64,000 nucleotides of DNA from Gemmobacter nectariphilus DSM 15620 (GCF_000429765.1 NZ_AUCM01000006.1:186001-250000), one strand, 5' to 3'. Positions 34,171-43,069 are shown, numbered from the stretch's first letter. Numbers and translations: made by a program. The notes: a model not told the origin generated them from the sequence alone.

Positions 34171-34926
34171 ATGCAGGACATGCAAGGACTTGTCGCACTG
34201 GTCACCGGCGCAGGCAACGGCATCGGGCGGGAAACCGCCCGCCAGCTGGCCGCGCGCGGGGCAACGGTCGGGGTCAACGATCTCAAGCCCGAATTCGTCG
34301 ATGCTGCGGTCGACATGATCCGCGCCGAAGGCGGTGATGCCTTTGGCGTCGTTGCCAATGTCTCGACCCGCGAGGGTGTGCAGGGCGCCGTGCAGGCTGC
34401 TGCCGCGCACAAGGGCCGGTTCGACATTCTGGTCAACAATGCCGCCTGGGTTCGCTATCAGGCCGTGCCGGACATCCAGGCCGACACGATGGACCGCATG
34501 CTGGATGTAGGCTTCAAGGGCGTGATCTGGGCAATTCAGGCCGCGACCGAGGCGATGGACCCGGAACGTGGCGGGGCCATCGTCAACGTGGCCTCGACCG
34601 CTGCGGTGCGGTCCACGCTGAATTCGGTGGTCTATTCCGGGATCAAGTCGGGGATCCTTGGCATCACCCGCGCCGCCGCGGCCGAACTGGGCGCGCGGCA
34701 TATCCGGGTGAATGCCGTCTGCCCGTCTGCCGTGCCGACCGAAGGGACGCAGCGCAACCGCAATGCCGACCGGGACGCCAAACGCATCGCGGCAACACCG
34801 ATGGGCCGGCTGGGCACGGTGACCGATATTGCCCAGGCGATCTGCTATCTGGCCTCGCCGCAGGCGGAATTCGTCACGGCACAGGCGCTGGTGGTCGATG
34901 GTGGGGTTACCTTCACCAACATCTAG
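34171..34926 (+). CDS. Short-chain dehydrogenase/reductase
   Basis: 251-residue classical SDR. It has the NAD(P)-binding motif TGAGNGIG near residue 12, NNAA in place of NNAG, the catalytic serine in NVASTAAV, and the YSGIK active-site pair. It may oxidise the 3-hydroxyacyl-CoA made by the hydratase. The start at 34171 has AAGGGG 6 bases upstream; an ATG at 34165 abuts the same site. It ends 22 bases before the second SDR gene. Confidence 0.88.
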   Translation: MQDMQGLVALVTGAGNGIGRETARQLAARGATVGVNDLKPEFVDAAVDMIRAEGGDAFGVVANVSTREGVQGAVQAAAAHKGRFDILVNNAAWVRYQAVPDIQADTMDRMLDVGFKGVIWAIQAATEAMDPERGGAIVNVASTAAVRSTLNSVVYSGIKSGILGITRAAAAELGARHIRVNAVCPSAVPTEGTQRNRNADRDAKRIAATPMGRLGTVTDIAQAICYLASPQAEFVTAQALVVDGGVTFTNI

Positions 34927-34948
34927 ATCAATCCTGAGGGGGGAGAGG

Positions 34949-36136
34949 ATGACGGAACTGGTTGTACTGACAGGCGCGGCATCGGGCATCGGCCGGGCCG
35001 CGGCACAGGCCTTTGCTGCGCGCGGGAACACCTGCCTGCTGCTGGACCGTGACGAAGCCGGGCTGGCAAAGGTGGCAGGCACCCTACCCGGACAGCATCA
35101 TGTGCTGGCCTGCGATCTGACCGATCCGGCCAGCTTTGGCCATATCGCGGCAACCGTGGCCGGCCTTGGCCGGGTGCAGGTGGTGGCGAACAATGCGGGC
35201 ATGTCCGACACCTCGGGCATTCCGATGGCCGAACAGACCATGGACCAGCTGGACCGGCTGATCGCGCTGAACCTGCGTGCGCCGGCTGCGCTGATCGGCG
35301 CGCTACGCCCGCATCTGGCGCCTGCTGCGCGGGTGGTCAACGTATCGTCCGGCGCGGGTCTGCGTGCCATTCCGTTCCGGGGCGCCTATAGCCCGACCAA
35401 GGCGGGCGTCATCGGACTGACCCATGCGCTGGCCGCATCAGACCCCGGCCTGAGCGCAACCGCGCTATGCCCCGGCTATGTCCGCACCGAACTGGTCGAG
35501 AGCCTGATTTCCGCAGGTCGGCTGGACCCCGCGCAGGCCGTGACGCGGGTTCCGCTGGCGCGCATGGCCTCGCCCGCCGAGATGGCCGAGGCGCTGGTGT
35601 TCCTGGCCTCGCCGGAAGCCGCGCCGCTGAACGGGCAGGCGCTCAGCTATGATGGCGGCTCGTCGGTGTTCGGCGGCTCGATCTCGTTCAACGCGGCCGA
35701 GGCAGCGGCGCCGGTGGCGATGGACACGGACACGGCCTTTGCGGTGACGGGCGATGACGGGCTGGCCGGGCTGTTGCCCGCCTCGGGCGGGTATGAGGCA
35801 CAGGTGGATGCCACCGCCCTGACCGCAGGCAACGCCTTTGCCGCCGTTCATTCCGCGGCCGCCCGCTTTGCCAAGGGCGGCGCCCGCCCTGCCAGCCTGA
35901 CGCTGCTGCTGCCCCCTGCCCCGACGGACTGGATCGCTGCGGGTGATCACGCGGCGGCGGTGATGGCGACTGCGACGCTGGCCTGCGAATGGGGCCGCTC
36001 GGGCCTGCGCATCAACGCGCTGGAGCTGCGCGGGCCGGTTGCCCCGCAAGCTCTGGCGGGTGTCCTGTCCTGGGTCGGCGGCGCACGGGCGCAGTATCTG
36101 ACCGGACAGGTCATCCCCTTGGGACAGGCGGCATGA
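34949..36136 (+). CDS. SDR with an extra degenerate SDR-like C-terminal domain
   Basis: 395 residues, about 150 longer than a classical SDR. Residues 1 to about 245 are a complete SDR (TGAASGIG, NNAG, serine in NVSSGAG, YSPTK). The remainder looks like the back half of a second SDR: CEWGRSGLRINALELRGP aligns with the usual segment after the active site, and AQYLTGQVIPLGQA with the end. The second unit lacks YxxxK. It is reminiscent of fused tandem SDRs in which one copy is structural. It begins after a GGGGGGAGAG ribosome site and overlaps the next gene by 4 bases. Confidence 0.85.
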   Translation: MTELVVLTGAASGIGRAAAQAFAARGNTCLLLDRDEAGLAKVAGTLPGQHHVLACDLTDPASFGHIAATVAGLGRVQVVANNAGMSDTSGIPMAEQTMDQLDRLIALNLRAPAALIGALRPHLAPAARVVNVSSGAGLRAIPFRGAYSPTKAGVIGLTHALAASDPGLSATALCPGYVRTELVESLISAGRLDPAQAVTRVPLARMASPAEMAEALVFLASPEAAPLNGQALSYDGGSSVFGGSISFNAAEAAAPVAMDTDTAFAVTGDDGLAGLLPASGGYEAQVDATALTAGNAFAAVHSAAARFAKGGARPASLTLLLPPAPTDWIAAGDHAAAVMATATLACEWGRSGLRINALELRGPVAPQALAGVLSWVGGARAQYLTGQVIPLGQAA

Positions 36137-36894
36137 CCGCCGCACTGACCCCGGAACAACAGGCGATCAAGGATCACTTTGTCGCCGAACGCGGCTACTG
36201 GCGCCCCTGGACCGAGACGATCTTGCGGATCAACCCGGATTTCCTGCGCCGGTACGCGACCTATGCGGGCTATCCGGCCCGCAGCGGACCCCTGTCGAAA
36301 CGGATGGTCGAGCTGATCTATGTCGCGCTCGATGCCTCCTCCACGCATCTGTTTGCGGCAGGGGTCCGCACCCATATCGACCTTGCGATGCAGGCAGGCG
36401 CCACGCCGGCCGACATTCTGGACGTGCTGCACCTTGTCACCGCGCAGGGGCTGGAGACGGTATTCCACGCCGTGGGCATTCTGGCAGAGGAATCAGGTCT
36501 GCCCGACAAGGTGCATCTGCCATCGGACCAGCGGGCACGGGTGGGCGCGATCTTCCCCGAAGACGCCCCCTTTGTCGCCGCGCTGGCGCAACTGGACCCC
36601 GGCTATCTGGACGTTCTGGTCGGGTTCCTGAGCTATGGCGATCCGATGGAAGGGCTGATGCCCACCGAACGCACGATCATCGAGATCGCGCTGAATGCCT
36701 GTTTCACCGGCTACAACCCGGCCAGCCTGCGCCGCCTGATCCGCATCGCGCTGGAAGCTGGCGTATCGCGGGCCGAAATCCTGCAAGCCATCCAGCTTGG
36801 CGCGCATCTGTCGGTGCATGGCGCGGCGCTGGGGGCGACCATTCTTGAAGAACGCCTGACAGGCACTGCGGCGAAACCGGAGGAGACAGCATGA
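36133..36894 (+). CDS. Carboxymuconolactone decarboxylase-family (AhpD-like) protein
   Basis: 253 residues containing two CMD-type helical repeats, the first around SKRMVELIYVALDASSTHLFAAGVRTHIDLAMQAGATPADILDVLH and the second around TIIEIALNACFTGYNPASLRRLIRIALEAGVSRAEILQAI. The redox CxxC of AhpD is absent; the only cysteine near that site (ACFTGYN) is single. A peroxidase role is therefore unlikely, and a decarboxylase or isomerase role on a ring-derived acid is possible. Overlaps its neighbours by 4 bases on both sides. Confidence 0.8.
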   Translation: MTAALTPEQQAIKDHFVAERGYWRPWTETILRINPDFLRRYATYAGYPARSGPLSKRMVELIYVALDASSTHLFAAGVRTHIDLAMQAGATPADILDVLHLVTAQGLETVFHAVGILAEESGLPDKVHLPSDQRARVGAIFPEDAPFVAALAQLDPGYLDVLVGFLSYGDPMEGLMPTERTIIEIALNACFTGYNPASLRRLIRIALEAGVSRAEILQAIQLGAHLSVHGAALGATILEERLTGTAAKPEETA

Positions 36895-37349
36895 ACGATC
36901 ACATAAGGCAACGCCTGCCCGATCTGATCGGCGCGGCTCTGGCGATCGGACTGGGCAGCTATGCCTGGATCGCCTCGGGCTCTTATGCGGCGGGCACGCT
37001 GCGCGACATGGGGCCGGGCTACTTTCCCCGGCTGGTGGCGGCGGGGCTGGTCTGCCTTGGGCTGCTGCTTGCCGCGACCTCGCTGAAAAGCGGGCCGACC
37101 CGCTTTGGCGGCGACCGGCCCGAGCTGTCCTCGGTCCTGCTGATCGGCGCGGGGCTGAGCTCGTTTGCGCTGCTGATCGAACGCAACGGGCTGTTGCCGG
37201 CGGTATTCGTCGCGGTGCTGCTGTCGACCTTTGCATCGGACAACCGCAACATCTCGCGTTCGGTGCTGCTGGCGGCGCTGACGGCGGGGGCCTGTGCCGC
37301 GGTGTTCGTCTATGGTCTCAACCTGCCGATGAAGGTGTTTGCGCTATGA
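36891..37349 (+). CDS. tctB: TctB family small permease subunit (second copy)
   Basis: 152-residue four-helix membrane protein of the TctB type, with GTLRDMGPGYFPRLVAAGLVCLGLLL as the main family match. It is embedded in the acyl-CoA operon, overlapping its neighbours by 4 bases at each end, so transport and catabolism are co-expressed. It differs clearly from the tctB copy at 25150. No tctC gene accompanies it within the operon. Confidence 0.88.
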   Translation: MNDHIRQRLPDLIGAALAIGLGSYAWIASGSYAAGTLRDMGPGYFPRLVAAGLVCLGLLLAATSLKSGPTRFGGDRPELSSVLLIGAGLSSFALLIERNGLLPAVFVAVLLSTFASDNRNISRSVLLAALTAGACAAVFVYGLNLPMKVFAL

Positions 37350-38845
37350 CCGGCTCGCTTCTTGACAACATCGTCCTTGGCTTTGGGGTTGCCCTGTCGT
37401 TCGAAGGGCTGCTGTATTGCGCGCTTGGCGTGCTGCTGGGCACCGTGGTTGGCGTGCTGCCCGGTCTGGGCACCATGGCGACGCTCGCCATCCTGATGCC
37501 GATCACCTATCACATCGACCCGACCTTTGCGGTCATCATGCTGTCGGGCATCTATTATGGCGCGGCCTATGGCGGCTCGACGGCCTCGATCCTGTTGAAC
37601 CTGCCGGGCACCGTGACTTCGGTCATCACCACGCTGGATGGCTATCCCATGGCCAAAAGCGGCAAGGCGGGGCTGGCGCTGTTCATCACCGCCGTCGCCT
37701 CGTTCGTCGGGTCGATGCTGGGGGCGGTGATGCTGGCGGTGCTGACCGTGCCGCTGGCACGGATCGCGATGCAGTTCGGGCCGCAGGAATATTTCATGCT
37801 GATGGCCTTTGGCCTGATCGCGGCCTCCATGCTGTCGACCGGCCAGCCGCTGAAATCGCTGGTCATGGTCTGCACCGGGATGCTGCTGGGCATTGTCGGG
37901 CTGGATCTGAACTCGGGCGCGGCGCGGTTCACGTTCGGGATGCCGGAATTCTATGACGGGCTGTCGCTGGTCGCCATTGCCATGGGCCTGTTCGGCCTGC
38001 CCGAAATCATCTCGGCCGCCCGCCGCGGCCCCGAAGGGATGGTGACGAACGAGAAGATCTCGATCCGGTCGATGCTGCCCAGCACGGCGGAATGGAAGGC
38101 CTCGGCCATGCCCATGATGCGCGGCACCGGGATCGGGGCGTTCTTTGGCGCGCTGCCGGGCACGGGCGGGGTGATCGCGACCTTCATTTCCTATGCGGTG
38201 GAAAAGAAGCTCTCGCGCACCCCCGAGCGGTTCGGCAAAGGCGCCATCGAAGGCGTTGCCGCACCCGAGGCCGCGAACAATGCTGCCGTGCAGACCGCCT
38301 TCATCCCCACCATGTCGCTGGGCATTCCGGGCGATGCGGTGATGGCGATCATGCTGGGCGTGCTGATGGTGCATGGCATCGTGCCGGGGCCGTCGGTGAT
38401 TTCCGACAACCCGCAGCTGTTCTGGGGCCTTGTTGCCTCGTTCGTGGTGGGCAACGTCTTTCTGGTCATCCTGAACGTGCCGCTGGTCGGGCTGTGGGTG
38501 CGGCTGCTGCGGGTGCCCTATCACCTGCTGTTCCCGGTGATGGTGGCCTGTGTCTGCGTCGGCGTCTATTCGGTCTCCAGCTCGGTCACCGACATCTATG
38601 TCCTGCTGGTGTTCGGGCTGATCGGCATCGGCCTGCGGGTGCTGCGGTTTGACGGGGCAACGCTGCTTCTGGGCTTCGTGCTGGGCCCGATGATCGAGGA
38701 AAACTTTCGCCGCGCCATGGTGGTCAGCGGCGGCGAGTTCGCACCCTTTGTCGAGCGCCCGATCTCGGCTGCCTTCCTGCTGGCCGGGGCCGCGCTGGTG
38801 CTGTGGTTCTCGGGCCGGTTCCTGATGCGGGCAGTGCGGGCCTGA
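37346..38845 (+). CDS. tctA: TctA family large permease subunit (second copy)
   Basis: 499-residue permease, same length as the tctA copy at 25598 and clearly homologous (GTVVGVLPGLGTMATLAILMP; PEAANNAAVQTAFIPTMSLGIP). About 12 membrane helices. Last gene of the acyl-CoA operon, followed by a hairpin terminator. It may use a binding protein encoded elsewhere, possibly the tctC at 24124. Confidence 0.92.
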   Translation: MTGSLLDNIVLGFGVALSFEGLLYCALGVLLGTVVGVLPGLGTMATLAILMPITYHIDPTFAVIMLSGIYYGAAYGGSTASILLNLPGTVTSVITTLDGYPMAKSGKAGLALFITAVASFVGSMLGAVMLAVLTVPLARIAMQFGPQEYFMLMAFGLIAASMLSTGQPLKSLVMVCTGMLLGIVGLDLNSGAARFTFGMPEFYDGLSLVAIAMGLFGLPEIISAARRGPEGMVTNEKISIRSMLPSTAEWKASAMPMMRGTGIGAFFGALPGTGGVIATFISYAVEKKLSRTPERFGKGAIEGVAAPEAANNAAVQTAFIPTMSLGIPGDAVMAIMLGVLMVHGIVPGPSVISDNPQLFWGLVASFVVGNVFLVILNVPLVGLWVRLLRVPYHLLFPVMVACVCVGVYSVSSSVTDIYVLLVFGLIGIGLRVLRFDGATLLLGFVLGPMIEENFRRAMVVSGGEFAPFVERPISAAFLLAGAALVLWFSGRFLMRAVRA

Positions 38846-38871
38846 GGGGGCCGCACGTCCGGCAGACATGC

Positions 38872-38904
38872 AAAGGGCGGGAGCATCGGCACCCGCCCTT
38901 TTCC
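38872..38904. terminator. Bidirectional terminator between the acyl-CoA operon and the facing operon
   Basis: AAAGGGCGGG (38872-38881) and CCCGCCCTTT (38892-38901) form a 10-base-pair stem around a 10-base loop, with T run continuing on the plus strand and AAA on the left side. It can end transcription in both directions, between convergent tctA and the CoA-transferase gene. Confidence 0.8.
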
Positions 38905-38920
38905 GTTTCAATGTCCGGCG

Positions 38921-40087
38921 TTACTTGCGCACAAGCCCCGAATCATCGCCGTTCAGGCCAAATTCGCGCACCACGGCATCGGTATCGGCGGCAAAGGCGG
39001 GCGGCGCCTTGCGATAGGTCGCCGGCGTGCGGTCCAGCTTGATCGGGCTTGCCGTGCCGCGAAAGTCGCCGATGTCCACGATCATGCCGCGCGCGGCCGT
39101 ATGCGGGTCGGCCACCACCTGATCCAGTGTGCGGACCGGCGCGCAGGGCACGCCCGAGGTGATCAGCCGTTCCGCAATCTCTTCGGCGCCAAAGGCGGCC
39201 AGCGCACCTTCCAGCATCTCGCGCAGGGCCGGGCGGTTGTCCTTGCGCAGCGCGTTGGTCGCATAGCGCGCATCGTCTCCCGGCAAGCCCAGCACCGCGC
39301 ACAGCTTGGCGAACTGCCCGTTGTTGCCAACCGCCAGGAAGATGTCGCCATCCTTGCAGCGATAGGTGTCATAGGGCGTGATGTTCGGATGCGCATTGCC
39401 CGAAGGCGCAGGCACCGGCGCCCCCAGATAAAGGTTCGGCAGATGCGGATGCATCAGTGAGAAGCCGCAATCGTAAAGCGCCGCCTCGACAAACTGCCCC
39501 TTGCCGGACCGTGCCCTTTCCTGCAACGCCAGCAGGCAGCCGATGGCCGCGTTCAGGCCCGTCACCATATCGACAACCGGCACGCCCATGCGCACCGGGG
39601 CGCCGCCTGCCTCGCCGTTGACCGACATCAGGCCGACCAGCGCCTGAATGGCCGCATCATAGCCCGGACGGCCACCATAGGGGCCATCCTCGCCAAAGCC
39701 CGACACGCGCACATGAATCAGCCGGGGAAAGCGGCGGCGCAGTTCCTCGCGCCCGATGCCCCATTTTTCCAGCGTGCCGGTCTTGAAGTTTTCCAGGAAC
39801 ACATCAGCGCTTTCCAGCAGCGCCAGCAGGATTTCGCGCCCTTCGGGGCGGGAGAAATCGACGGCAATGCCTTCCTTGTTGCGGTTCAGGCCCAGGAAAT
39901 AGCTGGCCGCATCGCCCTGGAACGGCGGGCCCCAGAGCCGGGTTTCATCACCCTGCGGCGGTTCGATCTTGATGACCCTTGCGCCATGATCGGCTAGGAT
40001 CTGGCCGCAATAGGGGCCTCCCAGCACCCGGCTGGCGTCAATGACAAGCACGCCGTCCAGCGCGCCCTTCGATGTCGTTTCGGTCAT
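38921..40087 (-). CDS. Class III CoA-transferase (CaiB/BaiF family)
   Basis: 388-residue family III CoA-transferase that swaps CoA between acids. The N-terminal ASRVLGGPYCGQILADHGARVIKIEPPQGDETR and NRNKEGIAVDFSRPEGRE are diagnostic. The catalytic aspartate is expected in VPVVDMVTGLNAAIG. ATG at 40087 overlaps the end of the flavin-reductase gene by 4 bases (a longer frame upstream is spurious). As last gene of the flavin-monooxygenase operon it could activate the product acid, in parallel with the ADP-forming synthetase encoded opposite. Confidence 0.9.
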   Translation of the reverse strand: MTETTSKGALDGVLVIDASRVLGGPYCGQILADHGARVIKIEPPQGDETRLWGPPFQGDAASYFLGLNRNKEGIAVDFSRPEGREILLALLESADVFLENFKTGTLEKWGIGREELRRRFPRLIHVRVSGFGEDGPYGGRPGYDAAIQALVGLMSVNGEAGGAPVRMGVPVVDMVTGLNAAIGCLLALQERARSGKGQFVEAALYDCGFSLMHPHLPNLYLGAPVPAPSGNAHPNITPYDTYRCKDGDIFLAVGNNGQFAKLCAVLGLPGDDARYATNALRKDNRPALREMLEGALAAFGAEEIAERLITSGVPCAPVRTLDQVVADPHTAARGMIVDIGDFRGTASPIKLDRTPATYRKAPPAFAADTDAVVREFGLNGDDSGLVRK

Positions 40088-40878
40088 GCAGCTTCCCCCT
40101 CGAGCCGGCGGGTCACGCCGTTGAAATGCACCATGGGTTGATACTCGCGCGTGGCGGTCTGGACAATGCGCCCGACCAGCAGCCGATGGGTGCCCAAGGT
40201 TTCGGTCGTGACGATCCGGCATTCCATCACCGCCAGCGCCGAGGCCAGAACCGGCAGATCCAGCGCCCCTGCCTGCCAGTCCGCATCGCCAAAGCGCCGG
40301 CTGCCCTGCGGCTGGGTCATGAAATCGCGCACGATGTCGGAATGCCGGCAGCCAAGGACATTCGCGGCGAACAGGCCGTTTTGCAAGATCATCGGCAGGG
40401 CAGAGCTGGCCCCGTTGACAAACACGCCAATCAGCGGCGGTTCGGCGGAAATCGACACCACGCTTGACGCAACCAGCCCGGCCGGGTTCGCCGGCGTTCC
40501 GGTGGTGACGGCGCAAACGCCCGCCGCCAGCCGCCGCAAGGTGCGGCGGAAATCGTCGGGATCGATCGCGGCAGGCGGGTCGGACCAGGTGACATGGGCA
40601 CGCACGGCGCCCGCATCATCCACCCATCCGGCCCGGACGGCATGGGCGATCATCGCATCGAACCCGGCATCCCAGCCAGGATCGCCCGCAAGCGGCGACA
40701 AAAAGCGCAGCACGCCAGGCGCGATGCGAATGTGGCCGTCCCCTTCGCGGCGCCCGATGCGGGCGATCTGGCGGGTCAGCCGGTCTTCGGGTTGCGGGTC
40801 GATCAAAATGTCGAGCCCGCGAAAATTCGCGGGCTCGAGCATCGTGATCGCGCCCGCATCGGTGATGTGGATGCGCAT
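40084..40878 (-). CDS. Flavin reductase-like protein with N-terminal extension
   Basis: 264 residues. Residues about 108-264 form the flavin-reductase/FMN-binding split-barrel domain (FRRTLRRLAAGVCAVTTGTP, SSVVSISAEPPLIGVFVN, HRLLVGRIVQ). The first 100 residues are an extra region (LDILIDPQPEDRLTRQIARI...) with no domain recognised here. It should supply reduced FMN to the flavin monooxygenase encoded just upstream. A 4-base overlap with the CoA-transferase gene and a 10-base gap from the monooxygenase gene indicate one operon. Confidence 0.85.
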   Translation of the reverse strand: MRIHITDAGAITMLEPANFRGLDILIDPQPEDRLTRQIARIGRREGDGHIRIAPGVLRFLSPLAGDPGWDAGFDAMIAHAVRAGWVDDAGAVRAHVTWSDPPAAIDPDDFRRTLRRLAAGVCAVTTGTPANPAGLVASSVVSISAEPPLIGVFVNGASSALPMILQNGLFAANVLGCRHSDIVRDFMTQPQGSRRFGDADWQAGALDLPVLASALAVMECRIVTTETLGTHRLLVGRIVQTATREYQPMVHFNGVTRRLEGEAA

Positions 40879-40888
40879 GTGATCGAAC

Positions 40889-41950
40889 TCAGGCCGCCTT
40901 GCGCTGGCCCAGTTCCTTGCGCACGGCGGGGATGATCTTGTCGCCCCACAGCTCGATCTGCTTGAGCATGGTCTTCTGGTCGAAATCGCCCAGCTGGGTC
41001 TGCAGCGCGATGTGCTTGGGCTTGAGGATCTCGATCTCGGCCAGCAGCTTGTCGATGACCTGATTGACCGAGCCGACCGGCAGGTTCTTTTTCAGCTGCT
41101 CGAACGACAGGTCGGTCTCGGACGGCACTTCCTTGATCATGTAGCCATCGTCGCTTTGCTGGCGGCGATACTTCAGGCTTTCCGAGATGCGGCGCTGGAA
41201 GCGGGCGTTATCGAGGTAGCTGTCGATTTCCGCCTGATTGTCACTGGCATAGCCGCAGCGCAGGAAGCCGAACTTGACGTCACGGTCCAGATCCTTGCCC
41301 TCTTTCGCGGCAATGCCGTCCAGACGCTTGCGCAGATCGGCAATGGCCTCGTTGCCGTTCAGCAGCGAGGTCACGAATAGGTTGTGCCCGTCACGCACCG
41401 CGCGGCCCAACGTCGCCGGGTTGCCCGAGGTTACCCACATCGGCGGCAGCGGTTCCTGCACGCAGCGCACGGCAATCGAGCTGGGCGGGATGTTCAGGTG
41501 CTTGCCGTGGTATTCGAACACCTTCTGCGACATCGCCATCGGGATGATGTCGAGGAATTCGTTATAAATCTCGCCTGCCTCGTCCAGGCTGGTACCGAAG
41601 CGTTCGAATTCGAACTGCTGATAGCCCGAGCCCACGCCCAGCTCCAGCCGGCCATCGGACACGGAATCGACAAAGCCCACCTCGGCCAGGAACCGCGCGG
41701 GGTGATAGAGCGGCAGGATGCACACCGCGCTGCCCAGACGGATCCGGCTGGTCTTGCCGGCGCAATGCGCGATCATCATCAGGGGCGAGGGTGACAGTGA
41801 ATAGTTGTTGAAATGGTGTTCCGCATACCAGGCCGTATCAAAGCCGGCCTGTTCGGCCACGACGGTCTGTTCGACCGAATTCTTGATCACTTGCTGCGAG
41901 GTCTGGTGATAGCCACGCTGCTGGGCCAGAATGAAGACGCCGAATTCCAT
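40889..41950 (-). CDS. LLM-class flavin-dependent monooxygenase (luciferase-like)
   Basis: 353-residue TIM-barrel enzyme of the bacterial luciferase superfamily. Visible signatures are the start MEFGVFILAQQRG, AEQAGFDTAWYAEHHF, LGSAVCILPLYHPARFLAEVGFVDSVSDGRLELGVGSG and VTSGNPATLGRAV. Such enzymes use FMNH2 and O2 for hydroxylation, desulfonation or Baeyer-Villiger ring expansion. GGAGG lies 7 bases before the ATG. A flavin reductase follows, making a two-component system. Substrate unknown. Confidence 0.88.
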   Translation of the reverse strand: MEFGVFILAQQRGYHQTSQQVIKNSVEQTVVAEQAGFDTAWYAEHHFNNYSLSPSPLMMIAHCAGKTSRIRLGSAVCILPLYHPARFLAEVGFVDSVSDGRLELGVGSGYQQFEFERFGTSLDEAGEIYNEFLDIIPMAMSQKVFEYHGKHLNIPPSSIAVRCVQEPLPPMWVTSGNPATLGRAVRDGHNLFVTSLLNGNEAIADLRKRLDGIAAKEGKDLDRDVKFGFLRCGYASDNQAEIDSYLDNARFQRRISESLKYRRQQSDDGYMIKEVPSETDLSFEQLKKNLPVGSVNQVIDKLLAEIEILKPKHIALQTQLGDFDQKTMLKQIELWGDKIIPAVRKELGQRKAA

Positions 41951-41991
41951 GGTTTCCTCCGAACGATGGTCTGGTCGATGTTCTATCCGGC

Positions 41992-42019
41992 TTTGATCTT
42001 TGCGGTTAATCGCTATAAT
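41992..42019 (+). promoter_or_regulatory. Possible sigma-70 promoter of the LysR gene
   Basis: A perfect TATAAT at 42014-42019 is preceded by TTTGAT at 41992-41997 with a 16-base spacer, 35 bases before the LysR start codon. The -35 match is weak. The same 103-base gap must hold the divergent promoter of the monooxygenase operon. Confidence 0.4.
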
Positions 42020-42053
42020 GCCTTCAACTGTCCTGCATTCGTTGGGGGTAATC

Positions 42054-43010
42054 ATGGACCGCCTGCGCGCGATGGAACTGTTTGCCTCGGTGGCGCGCAC
42101 TGGCAGCTTCACCGAAACGGCGCGGCTGTTCGGCCTGTCCGCCACCTCGGTTTCGCGCACAATCACCGATCTGGAGGACCATCTGAACGTCAAGCTGCTG
42201 CTGCGCTCGACCCGGCAGGTGGCACTGTCCGAGGCCGGGCAGGAATATGCCCGGCGGGTCGAGGGTATCCTGTGGTCGATCAAGGATATCGAGGGCGGGG
42301 TATCGGCCATCGGCACCGATCCGGCAGGCACCTTGCGGGTGCATTCGCGCACCATGTTCGGCCTGCGGGTGCTGACACCGCTGATCGTGGAATTCCGCCG
42401 CCTGCATCCGGGCATCACGGTCGAATTGCTGCTGGGCGAGGCCAAGGTCGATCTGCGCCGTCATCAGGTGGATGTCGATTTTCGCATCGCCCCGCCCGCC
42501 GAGGCCGGGGTGAAACGGCGGATGCTGTTCATGTCTGAACGCTATCTCGTTGCCTCGCCCGCCTATGTCGCCAGTGCGCCCGCGCTGCGACAGCCGCAGG
42601 ATCTGGCGCGCCATGCCTGTCTGGCCTACCACCTGCCGGGCAGCGGCATCGTCTGGCGCTTTCGCCAGGCCGACGGCGCGATCGAGGAAGTGCCGGTTGC
42701 CCCGCGGCATGTCACCAACAACGGGATGGTGCTGCTGGAACTGGCCCGCATGGGCGAGGGCATCGCGCTGCTGGACGATTACACGGTGGCCGACGATCTG
42801 GCCTCGGGGGCGCTGGTGCGGCTGATTCCGACGCTGCGGGCCAGCAATACCGCCTTCGAGGATGGCATGTATGCCACCATTCTGGAAACCACGCCTGTCC
42901 CGGCCAAGATCCGGGTGTTTCTGGATTTCGTTTCGGCCCGTGTATCGGGGCCGGAACGGCGGTTTGGCAATTTTGCCCCGCGCAGCCAGCCCGAGGCCGC
43001 AGCACGCTGA
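42054..43010 (+). CDS. LysR-family transcriptional regulator
   Basis: 318 residues with the LysR helix-turn-helix at the N-terminus (MDRLRAMELFASVARTGSFTETARLFGLSATSVSRTITDLEDHLNVKLLLRSTR) and a periplasmic-binding-protein-like effector domain. ATG 42054 is used because the family begins here; a TTG further upstream only adds unlike sequence. It diverges from the flavin-monooxygenase operon and is its probable regulator. The rest of its target set is unknown. Confidence 0.9.
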   Translation: MDRLRAMELFASVARTGSFTETARLFGLSATSVSRTITDLEDHLNVKLLLRSTRQVALSEAGQEYARRVEGILWSIKDIEGGVSAIGTDPAGTLRVHSRTMFGLRVLTPLIVEFRRLHPGITVELLLGEAKVDLRRHQVDVDFRIAPPAEAGVKRRMLFMSERYLVASPAYVASAPALRQPQDLARHACLAYHLPGSGIVWRFRQADGAIEEVPVAPRHVTNNGMVLLELARMGEGIALLDDYTVADDLASGALVRLIPTLRASNTAFEDGMYATILETTPVPAKIRVFLDFVSARVSGPERRFGNFAPRSQPEAAAR

Positions 43011-43069
43011 CAGACCCCTTGCGGCGCGCCGTGGCATTGGCCACTCTGCCCCCGAACAAGGAGTGTCCA

